Shown here: positions 1 through 11,936 of the stretch, one piece after another
How the letters are laid out: every line of letters starts with the position of its first letter
Position numbering within the stretch: the first letter of the stretch is position 1
Origin: Diploscapter coronatus
Lineage: Eukaryota > Nematoda > Chromadorea > Rhabditida > Rhabditidae
Reading direction: 5' to 3'
DNA length: 64,000 bases
NCBI GenBank assembly: GCA_964036155.1
Contig: OZ038423.1
Span: 76,275,249 to 76,339,248 of the forward strand
Notes under the pieces: model-generated
Told to the model about the DNA's origin: nothing
What the model saw: only the letters and a program-made list of their open reading frames with translations
Databases searched by the model: none
Translations under genes and position numbers: made by a program

Positions 1-1958
1 AGAATGATAAAGACAAAAGCTTGAAAGAAGAGCCAATCGTTCTCCCCCAATCTGTCTGATCACTCCTTTCTATCTTTCTTTGAAAAAGTGTCTCAAAATG
101 ATCATGGAAAAGTTACCCAGATATCCTGCTGAACGCCGACTGCAAAGTTCTGATAAGTGTCGAGAATTTCTGGTGCCCTGTACATTGGAGTCGTGTGTCG
201 CTGCATCTGCAAGAACGTTCTTTTGTGAAGGCTTGAAACAGTTTCCAAGTCTACCTCTTCTTCGAGATAAGTCCGTTTGGAGCTATTCCAGGAGTCGTCC
301 GGGTAGAATTGCTCGATTGTGGCACTCCCGAAATCACACAGCTTCACGAAGCCTTGAGCATTGAATAGAAGATTTTCTAACTGAAAAAAGAAATTGAATC
401 TGAAAAATAGAGGAAAACGGTAACTGGTTTTTCGCGACTTCGCGACTAGGCGAAATATCGTGTAAAGCGAGAGAACGTTCCCTATCATTTCCTAACCCTA
501 CACCCTATTTTGCCTGTCGCGAAGTCGCGAAAAAGCCAAATAGCCGAAGAAATCCAACTTTAATATCCCTATGAGTGATTGGAGGCTGCCGCTCCTGCAT
601 GTGCTGCACGGCTCGGGTTGCCGAGTAGAAGATCTTCGTGATTTGAGGAATCGACAGCGAATTCGACTTGATCAGGTCTGCGACAGAGCCTCCTTAAAAA
701 TGTTTTATTTGTCTAGAAAGATGTCGAACTCGGGACAGGATTATGATCGTGGATTTTCGATCACACTGGAATGACAAATGAATCGTTAGCTCGGGTTTGA
801 CAAATTTTTAAAAACCTGCTCCTGCGACTAATTATTCGGATCAAAGAACTGACGTATCAAGCCTGGTCATATCACAAAACTCTGTGGCACTTCCAGGAAA
901 AAGCATAATTTTGCTAAAGAAATAGTCGTACCTGTGCAGAGCTCCATGACAATCATGAATTCAGTGCCGCCTCGCTCGCCTTTCATCTGAGCTGCCTGCA
1001 CGAAGCGGATGATCGAAGGATGGCCGGACAGCTGGAATAAAATGGTCATTTTGTGCCGAACAAGTTTAAAAACAGAATAATAAATGCAAATGGGACCTTT
1101 TCCTCACTCAATCACAAATGTTCTTATTTATTGAAACGCTGACAGACCTCTAGAAAGAATGGTCGTCAGAAAGCCTTTGTGACCTACCCCTTGTATATTC
1201 TCTGGACAAATTCCTACCTATCTTATCATCAGTCTAAAAATGCACCTTTGCGGCATGGTGTAGTAACTATGATTTCGTTCGTGTGATCTGTTCGATACTC
1301 TTTTCGTATGACGAAGGTGCTTCCTAGCTCTGCACTCTGATATTCTCTTCACTTTCTATTTTGAGTGTCACATTTGCCTTGCTCATTTAGACAAGTATGC
1401 AGAAGAAGTAGAGAAAGTATAGTCATCGTATTTCAACAAGAGCCTCAAGCAGAATGAAATCCATATGAAGTTGCCGATGTTCACGATCACACGTATTGCC
1501 TACCTCCTTCATGATGCGTATTTCCTGGATGACGGCCATTTTCATTTGCTCGTCACTGGCCAATTGCCGTTTGATTGCGAACCACGTGCCTTTGCTGTCC
1601 TGTGCGCCCAACACTACGGCAAACCCTCCTGAAATCCAGCAAAACCGTTCTCCTTTCATAATCATAAAGCCTCGTGAAAATTTCGCCCAATTTTCTACAT
1701 ACTTTCTTCAAGCTGCACTCACTTTTCAACAAAACGCGACAAGAAATGAGATTACCTTCAGCGATGAGACTGCGCACAGCCAGCCGCATTTCGCCCACTT
1801 CGACAGTCGTTCCGACCAGTGGATGCGCAGAGGAGGCAGGCAGCGCGCCATCGCCCTGTCGGAAGAAGAATTAGAGTCGAGTTCTGACTGTCTGCAGTCA
1901 CACAGTCACACTTACTCACCTGTATCAGGTTGATGGCTCCTCGGAAGAAATTTGACAT
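1..1958 (-). CDS. GAK/auxilin-type Ser/Thr kinase, N-terminal kinase domain (partial, runs off left edge)
   Basis: The exons, read on the minus strand, are 1958-1920, 1855-1756, 1628-1504, 1031-932, 692-559, 380-255 and 206-117. The next exon lies beyond the window. The start at 1958 gives MSNFFRGAINLIQ, like the GAK N-terminus. Kinase landmarks are visible in order: glycine loop IAEGGFAVVLG, lysine in FAIKRQL, alpha-C glutamate in VIQEIRIM, catalytic THRDIKLENLL, CDFGSA and TTPMYRAPEI. The spacing and the wording LSGHP and TTPMYR are GAK/AAK1-family traits. Family members phosphorylate clathrin adaptor mu subunits and help uncoat vesicles. The auxilin J domain expected at the C-terminus is not in view, so GAK versus AAK1/BIKE rests on kinase similarity. 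A 48-nt segment (254-207) looks like coding insertion but has GT-AG ends in phase 0, and removing it restores the family spacing. Confidence 0.85.
426..537. repeat. Foldback element in a GAK intron, arms tttttcgcgacttcgcgac
   Basis: A 20-nt arm at 426-446 is inverted at 516-537 with near-perfect match. Each arm itself carries two TCGCGA palindromes. It lies inside the intron between GAK exons at 559 and 380. A short MITE or structured intronic hairpin is likely. Confidence 0.8.
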
Positions 1959-2237
1959 CGAATCCGCAACAAAATCTCTAAAATTATACAATTTCAGCGG
2001 AAATTCGATGAACTGAAACAAAGGAAATGTGACATTTGCAGAAAGCTAATCAAATTAAAGAAAACGCGCTCCACGGCCAAAACACTCGCAAGTCAACGAA
2101 TTTTCTGACCGTCTATTCCGAATTCATACACTATTTCCGCCTCAGCAGCTCGATGTTGTACTTTCTTTCCATTTTGCATTTTTTGCTTTCATCTTGCGCT
2201 TTCTTCCCACTCAATTATTTCGATTGAGTTTAAGAAG
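1959..2237. promoter_or_regulatory. Divergent intergenic region between GAK-like and OB-repeat genes
   Basis: Only about 280 bp separate the GAK-like start codon (minus) from the next gene's start codon (plus). Both 5' UTRs and promoters must fit here, so a shared bidirectional promoter is inferred. No clear TATA box was seen. The right half is pyrimidine-rich on the plus strand, just before the plus-strand ATG. Confidence 0.45.
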
Positions 2238-4575
2238 ATGGGAAAAATCAAGACGACAGGACGGGTGTCGAAAGTGGAGGCAAAGTTCTGCTTCATCCAG
2301 TCGGATCAGGGAGCCATATTCTGCCCTCTGGCTGCTGCAATTCCCAAGGATCAGGTGAATATTTACGAACTGTTAGGAGAAATGATCAAAATCAATCGGT
2401 TCAAAGTTGAATAATCATCTTGAATATTTCTTCTGCACACCTCTTCATTGGTCCAAGTTAGTTAAATTTGTCAAAATATTCAATTTTTGCGAAACTTTCT
2501 TTGAAAGTATTTGTATCTGAAAGTTTATCGCACCATAGTCGAAGATAACTTCCCCTTTCAGAATGTTCCTAATCTGATGATGAAATATATGGTGGGAGAC
2601 ATAGTTCACGTGATAGCCGAACCGCAGATCGGGAAGAATCAATGCAACTGGCTGGCGACTAAGGTCAGATATGATCTTTCCAAGTAAAGCAATGCAGCGT
2701 CTTTCATTTTGAGGTTCGTCACGTGAAGGGACCCCAACCGAGTCCAGACAGCAGCTTCCTTGTGCCTGGATCGAGCACATCCCAGGTAGTGCCCCAGTAC
2801 AGCGAATTCCCTGCATTCAACAAGTCCGTCACTGTCGATGCAGAGCATATCTCCAATGTCATTGTGAGTTTTTTTTTCATTTAACAATATTTTTAATCCA
2901 TTTCTATCGTTTTTTCCTTTATCTGCTAGAATAAGTGCTCTTGCAAATAATGGTTATTACTATTCTGCGCATTTAAAATTAGTTCTCTATGAAGTTCTGA
3001 AGCTGGTAGTATTGTTTCAGGAAGGAACCGTGATTTCTGTGACAGAGACATTGGCATACGCGACAACAGCCGGCTATGGAACTGTGTTTCTGCCAGGGTT
3101 CGCATTCGACTCAATCGAGGTCACTCGACTCAATGCCTATCTCGAACAGGGCGACCGCGTGCTCATGATAATCCAGGCACAACCGGAATATCGAGGAGTA
3201 AGCCATTTGCTTGTAAAAAATAGGAGAGATGGCAATTTGGATTTTTCACAATTTTGCCGCGACCAGAACAAATAGGGCATGCTTAGGAGAAGGTAATGAA
3301 CGCCCTCTCGCTTTGTACACTTTCTCCTGGTCGCGAAAAACCCGAACTTTCTGGGAAAATCAAGTCCATTTCAGATCTGTTGGAGAGCTGTGGCCGTCAC
3401 GAAAGCTGAAAAGCAGACAGACTTGGTTGTCATAGGTAAAATTTCTTATGGTTGAGTAGAAGTATAATTTTACTTATAACACGGATGTCGAACTTTGGAA
3501 TTAAAAAAAAAAACCGAAATCAATTTTTTCTGCGACATGCATAATAGGAACGAATATTTTTCGTACCAGAACCCGGTATCCAGATATCTCTGATCTACGA
3601 CAAAAAGTGCACTTCATTCTACTTGCTCTAGAATACTTAAATTAGCACTTCGCCAATTTGTCCTTCCTACATTTAGAGCGAAACATGATTTCGCCTTCTG
3701 TAAACTCTCGAGTCTTTAACTACTTTCCATTTTGATGCTAAAGTTCCCTATTCAGATGTCGGAAAAGTCACCCAAGTGAAGGAAACGACTGCGAAAATTT
3801 GCTCGCTGAAAATCGGAGAAGTGGAAGGCAAAATCCTGAACTACAATGGAGGAGACGAGGGCAGGGAAGACGCAGAATGGCTGACTGATATCATCAAAGT
3901 TGGTGGGTATTAGGTTTGTAAGAAAACTCACATACACTTATATTCTTGATGACTACCTGTAGCTGTTTTAATTCGACCTTGATGAATATCTACTATTTTA
4001 GTATGTTTTCGAAAAATAAAGTCTATACAATCCTATTATTTAGAAAAACGAATGCAAAGTGAAAATATTCGTCTTTTAGGCGACGATGTGCAATTCACAG
4101 CGAAACAGGAGGACAATAGATGGATTGTGAAGAAGTGGAACGTGGTCGGATCGACCCCTGGTAAGAATTGCTTTTTTTCAATTTAATTTCCTAAAAAATA
4201 TCTTTTTATTGAAAAGTGTGTAGGGTTAAAAATATTTCTAAAGAAATACGATAATAATCATTTCTTTTATATCGTTTTGCATATAAATTCTTCCACCTTG
4301 TTCACGAGAAGATATGACTTATCACACATCATATCTTGTTAGTTTTGAATAATGGAATTTAATATGCAACATTAAAGTACCTATCTACATAATTATGTTT
4401 TCATAAAATTCCCTTTAAAAAATTAGGTGAGCCCCGGAAAGAGTTTCGGAATGTCGGCGTTCAGACGCACTTCTCTGCAGGTGACTTAGTGCTACGTGCC
4501 TTGGAGCCAGAGATTTGTCAGCTGCTCCAAGAAAAGCCCACTCTGCTCAGCTACTACCTCCAAGGACAAATATGA
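2238..4575 (+). CDS. Protein with three OB-fold/cold-shock-like repeats (about 350 aa, function unknown)
   Basis: Exons run approximately 2238-2354, 2563-2664, 2714-2863, 3021-3198, 3374-3435, 3755-3901, 4080-4160 and 4427-4575, all with consistent phases. Three units share one layout: a 'G-x-V-x-x-V' strand, a central aromatic/acidic strand, then 'GD-x-V' and a final strand ending near Trp. Examples are TGRVSKVEAKFCFIQSD with GDIVHVIAEP, EGTVISVTETLAYATT with GDRVLMIIQAQP, and VGKVTQVKETTAKICS with GDDVQFTAKQ. This resembles cold-shock/S1-like nucleic-acid-binding folds and suggests RNA binding, which is an inference. The C-terminal tail (NVGVQTHFSAGD onward) is not recognised. No signal peptide or membrane segment is visible. 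I cannot name a family member with confidence. Confidence 0.75.
3252..3340. repeat. Foldback element in an intron of the OB-repeat gene
   Basis: ttttgccgcgaccag at about 3252-3266 is inverted at about 3327-3340 (ctggtcgcgaaaaa). It shares the CGCGAC core with the foldbacks at 426-537 and 10436-10545. Confidence 0.6.
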
Positions 4576-5162
4576 TATGACGAAATTTAATTATAGATAA
4601 ACTCAAATTCAGTGATAAAAGTACGTGCAAATTGCCATAAGTTATCTGAATTCGGATATGGAACTTTGTGACACTGGTCCAGTGTCAATATTGAAGATTT
4701 ATTAAAGTTTCACAGCGCTAGTGGTATATAATTTCCTATATGCGTGATATTTAACTACGCAATGTGTATTCATTTGCTACTATGCTAATGATAAATGAAA
4801 AAACGCTTGTGGTTAATTATATGCTCACTTATTATCTTTAAGTTTCACTTAAGTTCAATACATTTATTTGAAATTGTCTTTCAAATGACCATTTATGAGA
4901 TACGATAGAATATATCGGTGACAAAAATAAACAACTTTAAATATAATTGAATCTTGAAAAGTAAGCATGGAAATGCAATTGGTAGATCGGTGAAGTGCAT
5001 GAAAACAAAGCTCAAAATTATATCTATTTAAGAAATTGTACCGGATTTTCCAAGTGAGTCCGCTTGATGAAGATTACTTTTTCTTTCCACAATAATTAGT
5101 AGACGCAAACCCTTTCTAGAAGTTGTGACTCTGGATTCCTCTTTCTCTTGCAATACCGGGGT
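4576..5162. other. AT-rich intergenic spacer
   Basis: About 590 bp lie between two convergent genes. It should hold both 3' UTRs. No open frame, repeat or RNA gene was recognised. Confidence 0.5.
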
Positions 5163-5477
5163 TCACAAAAGGATTTTCCACAGGAAATGAGTGATTCTGA
5201 CAGAGTCGATGTCGTAGGTGGTGGTAATTCCTTTAATAGAGGCGGCAACATCATACAATTTCCCTACAAATCATACATGTTTAAATGAAAACATAGTTCG
5301 CAAACTTACACAAATTGAACAGAGCAGTAGAAATATTATCATTATTTTATTAGAATAATTACCGTACATAGTCAAAAAGGATCGAGTGAAGAAAATGTAT
5401 CCGCCAGGCTTGACAATAACAGGAAATTCTTTTTTCTGCAAACATATTGACTTGGCCATTTTAACCATTTCTCCCAT
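5163..5477 (-). CDS. Small 71-aa protein of unknown function
   Basis: Two exons (5477-5363 and 5263-5163) join in phase 1 across a 99-nt GT-AG intron to give 71 residues: a basic start (MGEMVKMAKSICLQKKEF), then PVIVKPGGYIFFTRSFLTMY, then KLYDVAASIKGITTTYDID and a short end. The second exon reads cleanly to the stop, while the unspliced frame soon becomes hydrophobic and AT-rich, which supports splicing. There is no signal peptide. The family is unrecognised. It may be a small adaptor-type protein, but the sequence gives no direct clue. Confidence 0.5.
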
Positions 5478-6011
5478 ATTGATTTTCTCCTATTCACGTG
5501 TTTTCCAATCTCAACATTTTATATGTTATCGAATGTTCTCAATACTAAACCAAACAAACTAGCAGTTTCTTCGAGTTCATTCATTTTCATTTCCTAACTA
5601 ATATTTGGCACAAAAGTAATTCAAACAAATACACGTCATCATTCATGTTCATGTTTATTACTGTAATTTCAAATAATTTGTTCATAATCAATGACTATTT
5701 TAATGGAAATTGCACTTTGAAAGAGAAATGCATAGATGATCGATATTGAATTGAGATGCAACTCGTAAGGCACAAAGTGACTTCTGCGAAGGGAAATCAC
5801 AGATGCGAAGACTAATATACTAACTTGAATTGAAAATCTCATATCACATTTGATTGATATGAAAGAAAAACATCAAATCAAACTAATGTCATCACAAAAT
5901 ATGAAAGATGTATGAGAATTAACGAACTTGAATGTACAGATATACACTCATACTCACAGAGCAAAATAAGTTAACAATGAATGGATGCGTCAATCTATCA
6001 AGTTGTGCCCG
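5478..6011. other. AT-rich intergenic spacer
   Basis: About 530 bp between two minus-strand genes, presumed 3' UTR of the membrane-protein gene and promoter of the small gene. Nothing further is recognised. Confidence 0.45.
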
Positions 6012-6725
6012 TCAATGCGAATCCTCCCTTCCGTTTTTCTGTCCACTGGAAGCGAATGCATTCTTCACAAATGCTGGCAGAGGTAAGCGATGGGGCTGAA
6101 AACTTCTTTCGATTAAACTACTCCAACTTTAGCAAGTTATGATTTGATTATGTCGCATATGATATTCTTTGTCAATTCCTGGCGACGATTCGGAAAATAT
6201 ATGAAGATCAAACTGGGAGGGAAATCTATGGGTTTGAGCATGAGAATTTTATGATCGTGTAAATAAGTCATGTTTCTTTCAGAAATCTTTCAATTATAAC
6301 AAGGCTCATAAGGCATATTCTAATACTAACATGAATGATTACCTTTCTGCTACAAGCAATCCATATCAAAGTGGCGATCGTTAGTGAGACAATGCAAATT
6401 AGGAAGACTATTGTCAGTGCGATTGTGCAAGTACGAATTGTACTGAACATATCTCCAGCTGACTAAATACGGAAGATCATGGATATTGAATTGGTTGGCT
6501 AGATCTTACTCTTGCTGCATAACCAATGTCTTCATGACCGCAATATTTGAAGCAAGAACCCCCAAACAGTCCGTTTAGCATAGATCCTCCACCAAGGCCA
6601 CTGGATGAAGTCGTTCCCTCTACTATTTGATCGTCTAAAATCGAAATCCATTATAGAAAGCATAGTCACTTTTTTGATTTAGGGACCTATCCAAAACACT
6701 TACGATGAACACCAAAAATGCTCAT
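6012..6725 (-). CDS. Small single-pass membrane protein, 116 aa
   Basis: Four exons (6725-6704, 6634-6510, 6462-6343, 6095-6012) join with matching phases into 116 residues. The first half is Ser/Gly-rich with a short Cys pair (GGSCFKYCGHEDIGYAAR). A strong transmembrane helix follows at about residues 57-85 (TIALTIVFLICIVSLTIATL), ending in IACSRK. A basic 28-residue tail carries PHRLPLPAFVKNAF. There is no cleavable signal, and positive residues after the helix favour a cytoplasmic C-terminus. No known family is recognised. It lies between two other small minus-strand genes. Confidence 0.6.
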
Positions 6726-9357
6726 TGAATATTAGAAGAAAGGAGAAGCAAGAAGCAGGGTTGCTTAGTGCTTTGTTTTTCTTGTGTGAATATTCAAATG
6801 GATCGGATGTAGAGATGAAATGGATGTGAACACAAATATGACCAAAGAGTAGATGGATCTGGAAAAGTGAGAGATGGAGGGCATGAAATGAGATGAGATG
6901 AGATGACAGGCCGAAAACCGGCTTATAATTGGCGCAGAGCTAGTTGAAATAGCTTTGCCCAAGGATGCAGAGCGCATTATCCAATATTTCAACAAAAACC
7001 CAGCAGACTGATTTTCAATCAGTCAGCGCACAAAAAGAATGACTCTCTCTCTGTTTCTTTCCTCTCAAATCAGCTTTTTCTCAAGCCGACTCGGTTCGAT
7101 TTCCCTTCATTTCGTGTGTACATAAATGTGAAGAGCTTATTTACACTAAACGTAATAAGAAAATAAAGAAAACAAATGAATATTTCGCAATTGCTTCAGC
7201 CAAATAACTTAAACTTCGACTAAAACTTATATGATGAGACAAGAAAATTGCAAGCTCGTATAATCGTATATAGATGATTTGTAGATAGTTATTGTCATTT
7301 AATCAAAAGTTTACAAATGTAAAGAATCTGTTGTAATGTTTTCGAATAGAAATCCATAGTCTACAGAAAAAACGAGAAATTCTGCTAGGAGAGAACATAA
7401 TGGCGTGTTTCTCCAAGAAACTAATATCATTTATCTCGGAATGTTTTTATTCTGGGTGTGTGAATATTGTCAAAGGACGATCCATCAGATTATGATAAAC
7501 AAATTGGAATTTAAATCGAAAAAAGTTTAGCGCAAAGTTAGCAGTCGATCTTGCACCATTTAAATATCGTGAAATGAGCATTCGTATGTGCCGAATTTGT
7601 GCTCAATTATTCCTATCTCAAATGCTCAATGTTTACTTGGCAGTATCAAGTGTACAGGATGTTTATTACCTTGTGACGGTCCTGCCGATCCCATCAGATT
7701 GCTGATTCCACTGATTGTCCTCGAAACATCGCTGAACAATTGGGGAAGGTCGACTTCGCGATGGCCCTGGCTCATCTGCAAACAGGACAACTACAGTCGA
7801 CACGCAACACAAATGCAGAGAGCGGCAGAAGACAAGAAGACGAAAACTCGAGAGTTCGGTCAAATACACGCAAAGCACGGGAAGTACTTGAAGAGAGACT
7901 GGGGACGGAAGCAGGTCTCTGGCTGACCGCTTCCGGCATGTAAAAAGAGAGACGGATACTTGACTGGCAGAGTGGCACGTGCACGCACTGCCACACAATT
8001 CGGGCCGAATCAGGTCAAAAAATGAACGGATAATAGACTGAACGCGGGAATTAGAGGCATAAATAAGACGAAAGGAAATACAACTGGGGCAAGGACGCGG
8101 GCGCTAATTGAGTGAACAGCGAGACAGCTCACGGCCAGGGGAAGAGTGATGCAATCGATGCATTCGCACAGGCAAACAGACGTAGAAGGATAAAATGTTC
8201 AACGGAAAATAACCGGAACCGGAAAGTGAAAGGATAGAGGGGAAAGGACTGAAAAAGAGGATTGCTCGAAGGACGGGCAGCGGTCTGCCAGATGCCACCA
8301 ACACGAGAAAGGTAGGGAGACAGACGCAAGCCGTAAATCAGCCAAAACGAAAACATCAAAAAGGACTGTTGCTGGGCAGAGGAAAAGCAACATGACAATG
8401 AATTGACTGAGGAGAAGCTGGGAGTGAATGAAAGGAAAAGAACATGCCAAAAAGCTGTACTTCGTGTGATAAGTAAAGGAATGAGAATTAGAACTTGACA
8501 TGGGAGGGCAAATATTCAGCTTGAAAGACATTTGTATGCACAACAACTGGATGTTGATACAATGGATAGATCATGGAACAACCTATGACTTAGAAAGAAC
8601 CAAAAATGTGAATTTCAGCGGCATTTTATCAAAAAAACGGCCGAAAATAAATTATGGTTTGTGAACTTCTGGTCAAAACAAGAGTGTTCTCTTCATTTCG
8701 GTCCTCCTGTGTCCTTTCCTGTCACTATGTCCCGTGTATCTCTGCCTGTCCGCAATATTTTCCCTTCGGCTCAAACCCGCAAACCGTCTGCGCGGCTTGT
8801 CTGGTAACCAAGCGAAAAGCTGTGAATCGTGAGCGCAAAACACGTTTCAATTCGCAAAAACACACGCTAAATTTATCTACAGAACAGAAAGAAATTGGGA
8901 GAAGGAAATTGGAAGGGCTAAAATTTCTGCCGAGAAAACTTTTAGCTTCCGGAAAAATGACAAGATGACAAGAAACTAGGATGGGGCGTCACTTGATACA
9001 CGAGTTGTAGGTGGAAGTGAATGAATTGAATTGTGGCAGAACACAAAGAGACGAGTCACAGGCGGTGGAACAGAGGAAGGCGAAGAGAGGCGAGGGGAAA
9101 GCAGGGGAAGGAGAACTGGTCCGGTTGGCGGAAGGACGGAGAAGGAGAAATACAAAGCTGAAAAGCTGAAGAAGGAATGGGGAGGGGAGGGAATGTGCAA
9201 AGAGTTGGAGCTGAAGAAGTCCGAAGGAGAATGAGTGAATAAAGGAATTGATAAGTGAAATGAAAACGATTGAAGAGATACTTGAATGGAGAATTAGAAA
9301 AACACCGCCTGCACGCTGGGCGAGAAGGGAATCAGCAGAGCCTCTGACAGACAGGGA

Positions 9358-9360
<3 letters not shown>

Positions 9361-9391
<31 letters not shown>
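9361..9391 (+). repeat. CTG/GCT trinucleotide microsatellite
   Basis: About ten GCT/CTG units with one GTT interruption, followed by further CT-rich imperfect repeats to about 9450. It lies in a non-coding region. Confidence 0.9.
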
Positions 9392-10435
9392 GGGACCACA
9401 GACTGTTTGCTCCTCTCCTTGCTTCTCCTTCTGCTGTTGCTCCTCTCATATCGTCTTTTCACCGGGTTTTTCGCAGTTCTCAGCTCTGCTCCCTCTCTAT
9501 CGGTCACCACCACCAGCCGGTCAGTCTTCTCCCCTCGGACTTCTATGTTTGCTAAAACAAGAGAAGAAGACTTGTTCGAACCGGAAATCTTATTTACTAA
9601 TGCAACGAGTAAAAGCTCACAACAATGCAGATTATGATGAGCCTTCCGACCACTGACGACACTTGGTTGCGTGTTGGTAACATTGAACTTGAGAGATTCA
9701 GAAAGAAAGCTTATGGGCTTGGGTACAGGAATGAATAATTCTCTAGGGAGAAATTTTGAAAGTTAAATTTTTTATACAAAAAATAGTATTGAAGTAGGAT
9801 CATTAGGCTAGGTCAGATTTAGTTTTCTCTAAATTCGCGACACTAGATTTTTCTTGAACGATGCTACGGTAAATTTACCTCGCGAAAACAAGTTCTTTAA
9901 ATTTTTAGACTCATCGATGATGATTTGAAAATACGGGAATTGGCAAAATATATTCATTGTATAATGTAGAGCAAAATCCATAAATTATACTCAAATTTAT
10001 AGAAAATCGGATCAATTTGAAAATCAGAAAGAGAACGGAACAGCCTGAGGTCGAGGCTAAATCAACATGCAGATGGAAGGGTGGGAGACAGAGATGCAGC
10101 CGACTGTCAGACTGTGAGAAAGAGGGGAGGATGGAGGAAGCTTCTTTCCGACTCAACGCATGCATCAAATTTCCTCAGAACATCAGAGATTTTATTTATT
10201 CATCAGAATAAATATTCACTTTACCCATATGGAAGGCAACTGCAGTATGATTTGTGCAACGGAAGAAAATGTCCAGACTGAAAATCATCAGAAAACGAAA
10301 AGTACCTGTCAAAATTACCCGTAATCAGAATCATGTATCGTGGAAAGATACGTTTAGAGCATATTTCAATTAGCCAATTTCAAATAAGTTATCGTCAAAT
10401 AGTTAGTAGTCCAGTATTTTCATAACGAAACTGGT

Positions 10436-10545
10436 GAATTGGATTTGTCACGACATGATCTAGTAGGTCAAACATGATTTTTTCATTATTATTTGATAAA
10501 ATGTAAGGATTTTTCCATGGATCAGTGTCGCGACAAATCCAATTC
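10436..10545. repeat. Foldback element with 20-nt inverted arms
   Basis: The arm gaattggatttgtcacgaca at 10436-10455 is inverted with one mismatch at 10526-10545, leaving a loop of about 70 nt. It lies just 3' of the Cys-rich membrane-protein gene. The arm ends in a TCGCGACA-like motif seen in other foldbacks of this window. Confidence 0.7.
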
Positions 10546-10626
10546 GTCACAATATTGTACTCTATTTGGAAGCGAATTGATGTGCGAAGCTGGTCAACAG
10601 TGAATTGATCGGAACTTGGATGTTCG

Positions 10627-11936
10627 CTAGTAATCTGTTCGACATACTCGCTGTATGAATGAAACGCAGACGAAGAGAAACAGAATAGAACCAACGATGA
10701 CCACAGGAATCAAAATTGGTAAATTGTCACTGAAACCGTCAGATGATTCTTCCTCCATCGAATTGTCGTCGGGCTCCTGAAATCACGATATAATTCTTGC
10801 AAGCGATAACTGAGGTAAATATTTGATCATATTGCAAGATGTAGCATTAGAGAGCAATCGATGAAATTATCCCAAACAGTAAATGCGAAAATTCTATGGA
10901 ACTAATCAGAATCATCGCGTACAGTTGCGCACTAGAATTTGGAACAATGAATGAAGTTTGACATGGGCGATTTATATTTTTAGAATCAGTCTGTATGAAA
11001 TTTTGAGTGTAAATTCTGCTCGACGTGATCTTCAAGTTCACAAAATTTTAGAAGTAAATATTCTAGTAAAATCGATATCTGCCGCTTTTCAAAGATGCAC
11101 TGTTTTAAACTTTGATATGTTCACAATATCTTGCAAGTATTTGCATATTTGCAGAACATGATATTTAAGCATAGAGTCGTAATTATTTGATCTTTAATAT
11201 CTAGGACTTGTTATCATCGAACCTTGTGAGTCTGTGTGCTAGAATAAGTATCAATTTCCTGCTAAACCTATTGCGTTGTAAAGTTTATCTTTGATTAGCT
11301 GTTTTGCAAAATTTGTATTTAAAATTACACACAAATTACTCACTCTGCATTGCCATCGAGGCATCATCAGATCCTCGCTATGCTGTTGTGTGCATGTAGT
11401 CCGACATCGAGTCGTACACATCTAAATAGAAATGCTTATGGTAGTTTCCTACATTCGTTAAACGCGTATTTAAGTCACTTATAAAGTTTGTTAATTTTCG
11501 TGTCCATCAAAGGATATTTATGGGAATTTTTCTAAACGAAAGCCATTAGATTTCAGCAATTTGTAAAGTGCGGTACGCTACTATACGATCTCCTTTCAAA
11601 AATATGACGGCATGATTTTGAGAGATAGGATCTTTCTTACTTCTTGCATCGAAACTAGTGCCATCATATTTTGAAAAAATCGTGCGTATTATTCAAATTG
11701 TTTAGATTTTGAATATTCTTAATACACTTTGAATAAGATAAAATAGTCCATTTTCAGTTTATGTAATTTGGAATTAAAAATACGAATTCATAGCAAAATA
11801 CCTCTCTCGTGTCGAATGTATGAACAACTGGCATATCCTGCATTAAACTTCGTGTTCGCTCAATTCCACAGTAACAACTAACGAATAACGATAGTAGAGC
11901 CAATAAGGTATTAAACTGTAACGAGGGCAGCAGCAT
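10627..11936 (-). CDS. Small type I membrane protein with Cys-rich ectodomain, 120 aa
   Basis: Three exons (11936-11802, 11421-11344, 10776-10627) join in phase 0. The protein starts with a clear signal peptide (MLLPSLQFNTLLALLSLFVS). A short ectodomain follows, with clustered cysteines in MCTTRCRTTCTQQ and one more in PRWQCR. Next comes an acidic Ser/Glu stretch (DDNSMEEESSDGFSDN), a membrane helix at about residues 91-112 (LPILIPVVIVGSILFLFVCV) and a short tail ending VCRTDY. The topology is a small cell-surface protein. The family is not recognised. The middle exon is supported mainly by phase and cysteine content. Another frame over the last exon is also open for 99 codons, so an alternative C-terminus is possible. 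Confidence 0.6.

Larger units (their letters stand above)
6726..10626. other. Long non-coding gap with purine-rich (+) blocks
   Basis: No exon chain could be built. About 8200-9260 is strongly purine-rich on the plus strand, so pyrimidine-rich in the sense of the minus-strand genes to the left. Apparent long minus frames here are Ser/Leu/Phe-rich translations of that skew. A tandem TGAGA run sits near 6885-6905 and a CTG microsatellite at 9361-9391. An isolated plus frame near 7597 begins MSIRMCRICAQLFL but has no partner exon. Confidence 0.4.

Noticed and set aside
8989..9513. 174-codon minus-strand frame with Ser runs
   Set aside because: It spans the CTG microsatellite and purine-rich block. 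Repeats explain the open frame.
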